From an uncultured Holophagaceae bacterium (lineage in GTDB: Bacteria > Acidobacteriota > Holophagae > Holophagales > Holophagaceae), in assembly GCA_903913215.1 (NCBI GenBank), contig CAIWKE010000021.1:1-64000 (forward strand): 64,000 nucleotides of DNA, written 5' to 3'. Under the pieces are notes generated by a model. It was not told where the DNA came from. It was given only the letters and a program-made list of their open reading frames with translations, and searched no databases. Made by a program: the position numbers and the translations under genes. Of the stretch, positions 38,032 through 46,644 are shown piece after piece; positions within the stretch are counted from its first letter, which is position 1; each line of letters opens with the position of its first letter.

Positions 38032-39309
38032 TTGAGTGCAGCCCAGCGTTTGCGCGACATCCGCGAGGGTTTTGAGCGCCCCTTCTGGGTGGCCAACATC
38101 AGCGAGTTGTTCGAGCGCCTCTCTTACTATGCGGCGTTCGCCTCGCTGGCGCGTTACCTCAACGAATCTCTCGGGTTCCCGACCCAGGACGCCAGCAGCC
38201 TTGCCGGGTTGTTCGGCGGCTTGGTGTGGTTTCTGGCAGCCTTCGGAGGGGCGATTGCGGATCGGCTCGGATTCCGGCGTGCCCTCTCCCTGGCCTACCT
38301 GATCCTCAGCTGCTCCTACTTCCTGCTGGGTTCGCTGGGATCCACCTGGATGCTCCCGATCCGCGGCATGGTGCCGCTCGGGGCGTTGGTGACGTTTCTG
38401 CTGATGCTTCCAGCCCTGGGCATCGCGCTGGTGAAACCGGCCGTGGTCGGGACCACGGCGCGGGCCTCCAAGGAGAACGTCCGCTCGATCGGCTATTCGA
38501 TCTACTACACCCTGGTGAACATCGGCGGAGCTGCGGGACCCTTTGTGGCTTCGTATGTCCACCGGCATATGAGCGTCGAGAATGTCTTCCGGGTGGCTGC
38601 TGTCAGTGTCTTCCTGATGTTCTTCGCTGTGGTGCTGATGTTCAAGGAACCGCGCAAGGAGGGTGATGTGCCGCCGCCTTCGCTGGCGGAGACCGGCAAG
38701 AACTTTCTCACGGTGCTCTCGAATCCCAAGTTCATGCTGTTCTTGCTGATCTTCACCGGGTACTGGGTGGTGTATTGGCAGGAGTTCATCACCTTGCCCC
38801 TCTACGTGGCGAAGTACATCGATCCGAAGGCGGACACAGAACTGTTGTTGATGACCGGTCCGCTGGTGGTGATCTCGCTGACGGTCCTGCTCAACCTGGC
38901 CACGCAGAAGATCGCTTCGGTGAAGGCAGTCACCCTGGGCACGTTGATGTCCTCGCTGGCCTGGATCGTGCTGATCTTCATGCCGAGCGTGACCGGTGTG
39001 ATCATCACACTCGTCTGCGTCGCGCTGGGTGAGATCGTGCAGTCTCCGCGCTATTACGAATACATCTCGCGCCTGGCACCCCCTGGCCAGCAGGGCACCT
39101 ACATGGGATTCGCGTTCCTGCCGATCGGCCTTGGTTCACTGATCGGCGGCTGGTTTGGCGGGAAGCTGATGCATCACTTCGGTGAGGTGCGCCACAAGCC
39201 CACGGGCATGCTTTGGACCATCATCGGCGTGGGTGTTCTCACGGCGGTGCTGCTCTGGATCTACGACCGAATGCTGCCTGCGAAACCGGAGCAGGTGATT
39301 CCAGCCTGA
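38032..39309 (+). CDS. MFS transporter, proton-dependent oligopeptide (POT/PTR)-like
   Basis: A 425-residue membrane protein with about twelve hydrophobic helices. The N-terminal FWVANISELFERLSYYAAFASLARYL is the POT-type ERxxYY motif; VKPAVVGTTAR and SIYYTLVNIGGAAGPFV also fit. It probably imports small peptides with protons. The start is TTG at 38032 with GGAGG seven bases upstream; no closer ATG fits. The gene uses more TTG, GCG and TCG codons than its neighbours, which hints at different ancestry. It converges on a peptidase gene, so peptide uptake and cleavage may be linked. Confidence 0.8.
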   Translation: MSAAQRLRDIREGFERPFWVANISELFERLSYYAAFASLARYLNESLGFPTQDASSLAGLFGGLVWFLAAFGGAIADRLGFRRALSLAYLILSCSYFLLGSLGSTWMLPIRGMVPLGALVTFLLMLPALGIALVKPAVVGTTARASKENVRSIGYSIYYTLVNIGGAAGPFVASYVHRHMSVENVFRVAAVSVFLMFFAVVLMFKEPRKEGDVPPPSLAETGKNFLTVLSNPKFMLFLLIFTGYWVVYWQEFITLPLYVAKYIDPKADTELLLMTGPLVVISLTVLLNLATQKIASVKAVTLGTLMSSLAWIVLIFMPSVTGVIITLVCVALGEIVQSPRYYEYISRLAPPGQQGTYMGFAFLPIGLGSLIGGWFGGKLMHHFGEVRHKPTGMLWTIIGVGVLTAVLLWIYDRMLPAKPEQVIPA

Positions 39310-39331
39310 TCGGCCTGGGTTGACTCAATCC

Positions 39332-41498
39332 TCAGAGGTTCTTCGAGATGAACTCCCACATGGCCTGGAAGCGGGCCCAGTTGTGCTGGGCTGCGCGGGG
39401 GCTGTGATCGGAGCCGGGCAGCAGCACGATCTGCGGTGAGTGGCCCGCCTTCTGCGGCGTTGATGAGCATGATGCTGTTCTGGGGGTGCACATTGTCGTC
39501 CAGGGTGCCATGCAGGAGCAGCAGCTTGCCCGAGAAGTCCTTGGCCGCATTCAGTACGGAGCTTGAGGCGTAGCCCGCCTTGTTGACCGAGGGCAGGCCC
39601 ATGTAGCGCTCGGTGTAGATGCTGTCGTAGAGGCTCCAGTCCACCACCGGGGCCCCGGCGATGCCCAGCTTCCAGGCCTTGCAGTGGGTGAGGGCGTAGG
39701 TGGTCATGAAGCCGCCGTAGCTCCAGCCATCCAGGCAGAGTCGCTCCATGTCCGCCCAGCCCTGGGCCTTCAGCCAGGCATGGCTATCGAGCAGGTCCTG
39801 GAGCTCCTGGGCACCCAGGTTTTGGTAGATGCCAGCGGCACTGACCTGTCCCTTGGCCGAGGCGCTGCGGTTGTCACAGACCCAGACGATATAGCCCTGC
39901 TGCGCCAGGAACTGGAACCACATCATGCTGCGGCTCCAGGCATTGTGGACCTCGGGAGTGCCGGGGCCGCCGTAGATTTCCTGGAACACGGGATATTTCC
40001 TGGAAGGGTTGAAGTCCACAGGGAGGATCAGCATGGACTCCATGAGGAAGCCATCCCGGGTCTTCACCTGCTGGAAGGAGACCTTGCCCAGCTTGACTTG
40101 CTGCAGGGCCTCGCTGGGGTTGGCGTCGATGAGGCGCAGCAGCTGGCCGGAGCCATTGCACAGGCTCTGCTGGGGGGGTGTCTGGATATCACTCCAGGTG
40201 TCCAGGAACGCCGAGTAGGTTGCGTTGAAGCGGACCGTGTGGGTGCCCGGTCGCTCAGTAAGCCGAGTGAGCCCCGAGCCGTCCAGGTGGATGCTGAAGG
40301 TGTCCTGGCCGATGGGGCTGCGGAGGCTGGCGTCGAAGAACACCAGGCCCCGGGCCTCGTCCAGACCCTGCAGTTTCCGGACCTCCCAAGTCCCCGTCGT
40401 GACCGTATTGACAAGCTTGCCATCGGCCGCATGGCGCTCGATGTGGCGGTGCCCGCTTTGCTCGGATTCCCAGAGGAAGCCGCCATCCTTGAAGAAGATG
40501 GGGGCGCCGTGATGCTCGGCGTCCACCCAGGGCTGGCCCAGCTCTTTCACCAGCACCTTGGAATTGGTGCCCTCGTAGCGGTGGAATTCCATCCAGGTCT
40601 GGATGCGATCCGTCATGACGGCCGTAAGGTAGCCCTTCGGATCCCAAGTGACGCGGGTGATGAGGGTTTCCTGCCCTGCGTGGGGATCCACCATCCATGT
40701 GCTGTGGCCTTGCAGGTCCACCACGCCCAGACGGGCGATGGGGTTGGGTTCCCCGGCCTGGGGATAACGGGCCCGGCGGGGCTGCTGGGGCTGGATGCGG
40801 TCGTCCATGAGGGTGAAGACTGGGACTTTGGTTTCGTCCAGGCTGAGGTAGGCGAGGCGCTTGGAGTCGGGACTCCACCAGAAGGCCTTGAAGCTGCCCC
40901 GGCCATAGACCTCCTCCTGGTAGACCCAGTCCAGGCGGCCGTTAAAGACCGTTTCGCTGCCGCCCGTCGTGAGGCGGGTTTCCTGGCCGTTGGCGAGTTC
41001 CACGCGATAGAGGTCGTTGCCGCGCAGGAAGGCCACCTGCGCACCGTCGGGGCTGAGGCTGGGCTCGTCTGGCTTGCCGCCCGCCACCTTCTTGGCGGAA
41101 GCGGTCAGCACATCCACGTGGAAGAGATCCCCGGCCACATCCAGGAGGAAGCTGCTTCGACGGGAGTCCCAGGCGAAGCTGCCGCGGCCCAGAGCTGCCT
41201 TGGCTGCGTCGGCCGGGGCGCTGGCGGCCACCAGGGCCGCCAGGAGGCGCTCCGAGTCGAGCAGGGGCTTGGCCTCCCAGGTCTTGGGATCTACGCGCAG
41301 CAGGCTGAGTTTCTCACCCTCCCGCTTGGTCTGCAGCAAGGCCCCGTCCGGCAGCCACTCCAGCTTCGTGCCGGGCATCCCCGCATAGGTCTTCTTGAGG
41401 GTGGGGTGGGCGATGGACTCCAGGCTGAGCCGCTCCGAGCCCTGGCCCAGGAGGCAGGAGGCAAGGGTCAGGCAGGCCAGGCTGAGACGCAAAGACAT
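39332..41498 (-). pseudogene. S9 dipeptidyl-peptidase IV-like protein, frameshifted near the 3' end
   Basis: A secreted prolyl-oligopeptidase-family enzyme (about 720 residues if repaired). Start at 41498 with GGAG upstream and a signal segment whose LASC at 12-15 could be a lipobox. Beta-propeller region, then catalytic domain: nucleophile in DGWSYGGFMT (near 39720) and Asp in HGTLDDNVH (near 39495). After NSIMLINA the frame changes at about 39450-39465: the reading frame continues as unrelated sequence to 39261, overlapping the MFS gene, whereas the next frame reads QKAGHSPQIVLLPGSDHSPRAAQHNWARF and stops at 39332. The catalytic His (39404-39406) lies only in that second frame. Either a true inactivating frameshift or a sequence error. 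Confidence 0.8.
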
Positions 41499-41602
41499 GG
41501 GGACTCCGTTGATTTCAGCGATGGGCTCTGCGCGGCGGAAGGAGCAAACGATTGGGAAGCTGTGCCAGCCACGTTGAGTTAGAAAACGACTGTTCAAATT
41601 CA

Positions 41603-41637
41603 CTGCTTTTCTTCGTGCATTCGCGTCTTCGTGGTGG
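41603..41637. repeat. Half copy of the dispersed CACCACGAAG repeat
   Basis: CTGCTTTTCTTCGTGC... ending TCTTCGTGGTGG, in the gap between the PepQ-like and peptidase genes. It shares the CTGCTTTTCTTC block and the TTCG/GTCTTCG/GTGGTGG units with the right arm of the element at 12794-12896. No facing left arm is seen here. Confidence 0.55.
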
Positions 41638-41649
41638 ATTAGTTTTTAA

Positions 41650-42969
41650 CTATGTATACATCGGCAGCTGGGGCCGGGTCAGGTTCCGCTGGCCGGTGGC
41701 GGTCACCAGGAGGTTGTCTTCGATGCGGATGCCGCCGCAGGGCGTCAGCTCGTCGATGAGCTGCCAGTTGAAGAGGCCCTTGTGCTCGTTCTCGCGGAAG
41801 GGCCGGAGCAGCATGGGGATGAAGTAGAGGCCCGGCTCAACCGTGAAAACCTGGCCCGCCTCGATGGTGCGTGTGGTGCGCAGGGTGGGGTGCTGGGGCG
41901 GCGGCGGCGCGGGGGTGCCGTCCGGCGAGCCTTGGCGGCCCGCCACGTCGTGGACCTGGATGCCCAGGTGGTGGCCGAGGCCGTGGGGGAAGAAGGGTCG
42001 GCTGAGGCCCTTCTCCAGGGCCTCCTCGGGTCCGGCCTTGAGGATGCCCTGGGCTTGCAGCAGGTCCGCAATGAGCAGGTGGCCCTGATGGTGGAGGTCG
42101 CCGTAGGCGAGGCCCGGCTTCACCTGGTCGCAGAGCGCCAGTTCCACCCGTTCCATGCCCTGTACCAGAGACTGGAAGGTGGGGTGGCAGTGGGGGGCCG
42201 CCACGGTGCGGGTGATGTCCGCGGCGTAGCGCCGCACTTGGGCGCCGGCGTCGATGAGCAGGACCTGGCCATTCCGCACGTCGGCCCGCTTGCCCTCGTA
42301 GTGGAGGATGGCGCCCTTTTCGTTAAGGCCCACGATGCTGCCGTAGGGCATCTCGTGGTCCACGAGCCCGGCCGCCTGAATATAGGTGTAGTGGATCTCC
42401 AGTTCGCTGCCACCGGCCAGGAAGGCCTCCCGGGCGGCCTGGTGGCCGCGGGCGGCGATGACCGTGGCCTCCTCGATGCAGGCCACCTCGTAGGGGGACT
42501 TGGTGGTGCGGTGCCAGTCCAGGTGGGCGGTGAGCAAGGTGGGGTTCAGGGCCAGGCCCGCAGCCTCGGCCCGGTCGGTCTCATTGCCGATGTAGGCGGC
42601 GCGGGGCAGGGCACCCAGGGCCTTCCAGGCGTCCTCCACGCTGCCCACCTCCTCGATGTCGAAGGCGGAGGCCCAGAAGGGATTCCCGAGGGGGGCCTGC
42701 TCGTACCAGAAGTCCTCGGGGGCGAAGCGGATCAGGCGGGGGCGGCGGCCCTGGCACAGCACCAGCAGGTGGTGGGGCCCTGCCACTGGGCACCAGTGGG
42801 CGAAGTGGGGCGTGGGGTGGAAGGGGGCGTCCTGGTCGTCGGCGAAGTGGGTGTAGACCTTGCCACTGGAGATCACCAGGGCCTCGAAAGCCGTATCCGC
42901 CAGGGCCTGGGCCGTGCTGCGCTGGCGCTCGTCAATGTGGGCCTGGAAGAGGGTGGCGAGCTCGGACAT
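41650..42969 (-). CDS. Xaa-Pro dipeptidase (PepQ-like)
   Basis: A 439-residue M24 metallopeptidase, close in length to E. coli PepQ. Dinuclear metal ligands are visible: LLIDAGAQVRRYAADITRT (two Asp), FFPHGLGHHLGIQVHD (His), FTVEPGLYF (Glu) and GGIRIEDNLLVT (Glu). It cleaves dipeptides with C-terminal proline in the cytoplasm. The ATG at 42969 is preferred over an upstream TTG. With the DPP IV-like and POT-like genes next to it, it suggests use of proline-rich peptides. Confidence 0.88.
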   Translation of the reverse strand: MSELATLFQAHIDERQRSTAQALADTAFEALVISSGKVYTHFADDQDAPFHPTPHFAHWCPVAGPHHLLVLCQGRRPRLIRFAPEDFWYEQAPLGNPFWASAFDIEEVGSVEDAWKALGALPRAAYIGNETDRAEAAGLALNPTLLTAHLDWHRTTKSPYEVACIEEATVIAARGHQAAREAFLAGGSELEIHYTYIQAAGLVDHEMPYGSIVGLNEKGAILHYEGKRADVRNGQVLLIDAGAQVRRYAADITRTVAAPHCHPTFQSLVQGMERVELALCDQVKPGLAYGDLHHQGHLLIADLLQAQGILKAGPEEALEKGLSRPFFPHGLGHHLGIQVHDVAGRQGSPDGTPAPPPPQHPTLRTTRTIEAGQVFTVEPGLYFIPMLLRPFRENEHKGLFNWQLIDELTPCGGIRIEDNLLVTATGQRNLTRPQLPMYT

Positions 42970-43053
42970 GGGTGGATACCTCAATAGGGGATGCTTCGAA
43001 TCATCCAGAGTGTCAGAGGAGCCCGGCTCTTGGAAGCTGGGAACCCACCGATG

Positions 43054-43863
43054 CTAGAGGAAGCGCAGTGGCTGCAGCTCGGGAGCGAAGCCGTGGCGCA
43101 CCGCCTTCTCGAAGAAGAGGGCCAGACTTTCCCGCTCGGCTTCGCCCAGGGTGTAGCTGATGTTCTCGGTGAGGTATTCCTGCAGCTCAATCTTGGTCCA
43201 GCCGATGGTCCGGCGGGCCTCCTCCACGATGGCCGGCAGTTGGGCCAGCCCGATTTCCAGGCTCTTGTGGAAGAAGGGGGCCACGCCGCCCGGCAGGGGC
43301 AGTTCCGGGGCGTCCTTGCGGATGAGCCAGAGGGCGAAGACGAAGGGCAGGCCGGTCCAGGCGTGCCATTCCTCCGCCAGATCCAGCACGAAGAGGCCCT
43401 GCTTGGGCGCTCGCATGGCAGCGTCGCCGATCATCAGGGCCGCGTCGTGGTCCACGAGCATGGCGCCCAGGTCCGGCCCCATGTCCGTCACGGCCGGCGT
43501 CACGCCATAGCGCTCCCGGAGCAGCAGCTGGGCCAGCACCACGCTGGTGCGGCTGGAGGTATCCAGGGCCAGGCTGGTGATCTGCTCCGGGGGCACCTTG
43601 GAAAGGATCACCACGCTGCGAACCCGTTTGGGCGATGCGATGCAAAGCCCCGGCACGATGCGCAGGTCCGGGATCCGCAGATACTCGATGGAGCTGACGA
43701 TGCCGGCATCCACCTCGCCGTTGCGCAGGCGATCCGCGCAGGCCGAGGGGAAGTGGAACTTCAAGTGGAAGTGCTCCCAGCCAAGACCATGCTTGAACCC
43801 ATGGTTCAAGGGGGCGGCGTTCAGGTAATCGATGATGGACAGGCGGAAGGGTTGAGTAGCCAT
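43054..43863 (-). CDS. mqnA: Chorismate dehydratase, futalosine pathway
   Basis: A 269-residue MqnA with a periplasmic-binding-protein-like fold: RLSIIDYLNAAPLNHGF, CADRLRNGEVDAGIVSSIEYL, ALDTSSRTSVVLAQLLL, ALMIGDAAMR and the C-terminal ENISYTLGEAERESLALFFEKA. It dehydrates chorismate to 3-enolpyruvylbenzoate, the first step of menaquinone synthesis by the futalosine route. It starts back-to-back with the alkyltransferase-like gene on the plus strand. Other mqn genes are not in the window. Confidence 0.9.
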   Translation of the reverse strand: MATQPFRLSIIDYLNAAPLNHGFKHGLGWEHFHLKFHFPSACADRLRNGEVDAGIVSSIEYLRIPDLRIVPGLCIASPKRVRSVVILSKVPPEQITSLALDTSSRTSVVLAQLLLRERYGVTPAVTDMGPDLGAMLVDHDAALMIGDAAMRAPKQGLFVLDLAEEWHAWTGLPFVFALWLIRKDAPELPLPGGVAPFFHKSLEIGLAQLPAIVEEARRTIGWTKIELQEYLTENISYTLGEAERESLALFFEKAVRHGFAPELQPLRFL

Positions 43864-43897
43864 GGAATCAGTCTACCGGCCCTGCCATCATGCCTAC

Positions 43898-44365
43898 ATG
43901 GTCCTCTGGCACTACGAGCTGAAGACCCCCATGGGGCAGATGCGCGCCGCCTTCGACGGCCGAGGCCGCTTGCAGGAACTGGTGCTGGAGAACACCTATG
44001 ATCCCCGCCAGACCAGCCCCCTGCCGCCCCGGGAGCAGCGCGAGGCCAAGCGCTATCTGGATCGCCAGCTGGACGCCTACTTGGCGGGCACCCTGCGGAC
44101 CTTCACGGTGCCACTGGATCCCCAGGGTCCCTTCACCAGCCAGCGCATATGGGAAGCCGTCCGTGCCATCCCCTACGGCCGTAGCACCGACCCCGAGACC
44201 CTGGCGACCGACCTGGGCCTCGACCCGGATGTGGTGGTGATGGCCTGCGCCTCCAACCCCATCGTCCTCCTCATTCCGGTCCACCGCGTCATCCTGCCCG
44301 GTGAGGGCCCCCTGCCCAGAGCTCTGCGGGAGCTGGAATCTGGGCACGGCTGGCGAAAGCCCTGA
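43898..44365 (+). CDS. O6-alkylguanine transferase homologue lacking the acceptor cysteine
   Basis: A protein of about 155 residues with the Ogt/MGMT fold: LWHYELKTPMGQMRAAFDGRGRL at the N-terminus, IWEAVRAIPYGRSTDPETLATDLGL, then NPIVLLIPVHRVILPG. The acceptor motif PCHR of active enzymes is PVHR here, so it cannot accept an alkyl group. Alkyltransferase-like (ATL) proteins usually have Trp at this place; Val is unusual. It may bind O6-alkylguanine and recruit excision repair, or be decaying. Start uncertain: ATG at 43898 matches the domain edge, but 43862 is also possible. It heads a run with two intact Ogt genes and an AlkA gene. Confidence 0.75.
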   Translation: MVLWHYELKTPMGQMRAAFDGRGRLQELVLENTYDPRQTSPLPPREQREAKRYLDRQLDAYLAGTLRTFTVPLDPQGPFTSQRIWEAVRAIPYGRSTDPETLATDLGLDPDVVVMACASNPIVLLIPVHRVILPGEGPLPRALRELESGHGWRKP

Positions 44366-44414
44366 ACGCATGCAACAACCAACAAAAAACAGTGATTCTG
44401 CCATACTTAACCCC

Positions 44415-44927
44415 ATGGTTCCCGTCTTCCACCCGCTCGCCACGCCCTTTGGAGATCTGGGGGCGGCCTTCGCCGAGGACGGGCGGCTGTTGAAGCTGGT
44501 GCGCCTGCATGGCGCGCCCATCGAGCCGCCGCTGGGGCCCGAGCCCCGGAGTCTCCCCTTCCTGAAGCGGCAGCTGGAGGCCTACTTCTCCGGCAACCTG
44601 AGGGACTTCAACATTCCCATGCAGGTGGAGGGCACCGAGTTCCAGCGGCGGGTCTGGAAGGAACTGACCAAGATCCCCTACGGTCAGGCCATCTCGTACC
44701 TGGAGCTGGCCCGGCGCCTGGGCGACGAGAAGTGTCTCCGCGCCGCGGCCCGCGCCAATGGTGCCAACAGCATCTCCATTCTCATCCCCTGTCACCGCGT
44801 GATCGGTTCCGACGGTTCCCTGGTGGGCTATGCGGGCGGGCTGGACATGAAGGAGTTCCTCCTGCGCCTGGAGGGCGTGCTGCCCAAGGCCCCGCCTCAG
44901 CCGCGGCTGCCGTTCATCTGGGAATGA
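44415..44927 (+). CDS. ogt: Methylated-DNA–protein cysteine methyltransferase
   Basis: A 170-residue Ogt-type protein with the full active motif ISILIPCHRVIGSDGSLVGYAGGL, the helix-turn-helix EFQRRVWKELTKIPYGQAISYLELARRLG and arginine-finger RANGAN. It repairs O6-alkylguanine by suicidal transfer to cysteine. The start at 44415 matches the domain edge but has no clear ribosome-binding site; 44370 is an alternative. Its stop overlaps the start of the AlkA-type gene by ATGA. Confidence 0.87.
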   Translation: MVPVFHPLATPFGDLGAAFAEDGRLLKLVRLHGAPIEPPLGPEPRSLPFLKRQLEAYFSGNLRDFNIPMQVEGTEFQRRVWKELTKIPYGQAISYLELARRLGDEKCLRAAARANGANSISILIPCHRVIGSDGSLVGYAGGLDMKEFLLRLEGVLPKAPPQPRLPFIWE

Positions 44928-46138
44928 ATTCCGCCCATAAGGACCAGGGCGAGGAAGCCGATCTGGCCCGCTTGGAAGCCGCCCTGGCGCGTCTGGGCGC
45001 AGACCCCAGGGCCTTCCCCGATGTGGACGCCATGGCCAGCGCCCTGGGCGTGGGGGCCATCAAGCTCAAGGACCTGTTCCGGGAGCACCTGCACCTCCAG
45101 CCCGCCGCATACCTGCAGCAGGTGCGCATCCACGCCGCTTGCGCCCGGTTGGTGGCGGGGCCGGCGGATCTTCCGGACCTCGCCTTCGCGGTGGGGTTTG
45201 CCAGCGCCTCGGCCTTCCTCCAGGCCTTCCGCCGCCAGACGGGCCTGAGCCCCGACGCCTATCGGACCCTGCTCGGTGCCGAGGCGTTCAGTCTGCCCCT
45301 GCCCTCAGGGCTGCGGGTGGCGGACGTCCTGCGCTTCCATGGCCGCGATCCCCTGAGCCTCTCGGAGCAGGTGGCAGGCCTGGGCCTCCGCAAAGCCTTC
45401 CTTTGCGAGGGGCAACCTTCGGTACTGAGCCTGGACTTTGGCGAGGAGGTCGTGAGGGTGCGCTTGGAGGGTGCCACGGGGCCCCTTGCGATGGCCCAGG
45501 CCCACGAGGCCGCCCTGCGGCTCCTGGGCTGGCATGGCGATCCTGTGGCCTTCGAGGGGGCCCACCCGGAGCTGGCCAGAGGGCGGGAGGGCCTGCGGGT
45601 GCTGCTCACCCTGGATCCCTTCGAGGCCCTGGTCTGGGCCATCCTGGGCCAGCAGGTGAACCTCGCCTTCGCCTACGCCCTGCGTCGGGATCTGATCCGT
45701 CTGGCTGGGCGCCCCGCGGCGGGGGGCCTCATCGCCCACCCGGATGTGGGGGCCATCGCGGCCCTGGACGGGATGCAACTGCAGGCCCTGCGGTTCTCCC
45801 GGCGCAAGGCCGAGTATCTGCTCAACGCCGCCACCGCCGTGGCCCAGAGGCGCCTGAAGCTGGAAGACCTGCACACCGCCACCGCAACCAACCAGGCCTT
45901 GCTGGCTCTGCGGGGCTGCGGGCCCTGGACCGCCCAGTATGTGCTCATGCGGGGGTTCGGCTACCGGGATGGGGTGCCCGTAGGCGATGCCGGGCTGACC
46001 CTGGCCCTGCAGCGCTGGTTCCAACTGGAGACTCGACCCGACGCACCCGAGACCCTGCGCCTCATGGCCCCCTTCGCTCCCCACCGGAGCCTCGCCACCT
46101 TCCACCTCTGGGCCAGCCTCAAGGGGGTACCCGCATGA
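44924..46138 (+). CDS. AraC-HTH / DNA-3-methyladenine glycosylase II fusion (AlkA-like)
   Basis: A 404-residue fusion. Residues about 10-105 are an AraC-type double helix-turn-helix (DLAFAVGFASASAFLQAFRRQTGLSPDAYR). Residues about 120-400 are an AlkA-type glycosylase: AlkA N-domain, then the HhH-GPD core EALVWAILGQQVNLAFAYAL, LLALRGCGPWTAQYVLMRGFG and catalytic Asp in VPVGDAGL. This resembles Ada-AlkA fusions but without the Ada zinc-cysteine sensor. It should excise alkylated purines and may also bind DNA to regulate the run. It is ATGA-coupled to both flanking ogt genes. Confidence 0.85.
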   Translation: MNSAHKDQGEEADLARLEAALARLGADPRAFPDVDAMASALGVGAIKLKDLFREHLHLQPAAYLQQVRIHAACARLVAGPADLPDLAFAVGFASASAFLQAFRRQTGLSPDAYRTLLGAEAFSLPLPSGLRVADVLRFHGRDPLSLSEQVAGLGLRKAFLCEGQPSVLSLDFGEEVVRVRLEGATGPLAMAQAHEAALRLLGWHGDPVAFEGAHPELARGREGLRVLLTLDPFEALVWAILGQQVNLAFAYALRRDLIRLAGRPAAGGLIAHPDVGAIAALDGMQLQALRFSRRKAEYLLNAATAVAQRRLKLEDLHTATATNQALLALRGCGPWTAQYVLMRGFGYRDGVPVGDAGLTLALQRWFQLETRPDAPETLRLMAPFAPHRSLATFHLWASLKGVPA

Positions 46139-46644
46139 TTGGACTGCAGCGCCTGGAGACCGGTCTTGGCCCAGTCCAGGTGGCCTTCGATGGGGACGGT
46201 GCTGTGATCTACCTGGGCTTCCCCGACCACGAGTTCAGGACCGCGCTGCTGGCCAAGGTGCAGTCCTTGGGGCCGGCGCCACAGGTGCCGGCAGCCATTC
46301 TGGGGCGGCTGGCTCTTCAGCTGGATGCCTATGCGGCGGGCCGCCGCCGGGCCTTCGACCTGCCCTTCCGCCTGCACGGCAGCCCCTTTGAGCAGCGGGT
46401 GTGGGCCGGGCTCCTGCGCATCCCCTACGGAGAACTGCGCAGCTATGGGCAGCTGGCGTCGGAACTGGGGGATCCCAACCTGGCGCGGGCCGTAGGGCGG
46501 GCCAACGGCGCCAACCCCATCTCGATTCTGGTGCCGTGCCACCGGGTCATCGGCGCCAGCGGCGCCCTCACGGGCTATGCCGGGGGCCTGCCCCGGAAGG
46601 AGCAATTCCTGCGCCTGGAAGGCGCGCTCAGGCCCGGCGACTGA
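46135..46644 (+). CDS. ogt: Methylated-DNA–protein cysteine methyltransferase (second intact copy)
   Basis: A 169-residue Ogt-type protein with PFEQRVWAGLLRIPYGELRSYGQLASELG, RANGANPISILVPCHRVIGASGALTGYAGGLPRKE, all catalytic features intact. It overlaps the AlkA-type gene by ATGA and overlaps, tail to tail, the convergent RNA methyltransferase gene by 17 bases. Two intact Ogt copies in one coupled run suggests a dedicated response to alkylation damage. Confidence 0.88.
   Translation: MIGLQRLETGLGPVQVAFDGDGAVIYLGFPDHEFRTALLAKVQSLGPAPQVPAAILGRLALQLDAYAAGRRRAFDLPFRLHGSPFEQRVWAGLLRIPYGELRSYGQLASELGDPNLARAVGRANGANPISILVPCHRVIGASGALTGYAGGLPRKEQFLRLEGALRPGD

Noticed and set aside
39261-39331. Extending the S9 peptidase to the stop at 39261
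   Set aside because: Sequence after the frameshift has no family similarity and would overlap the convergent transporter gene; the alternate frame restores the catalytic His and ends at 39332.
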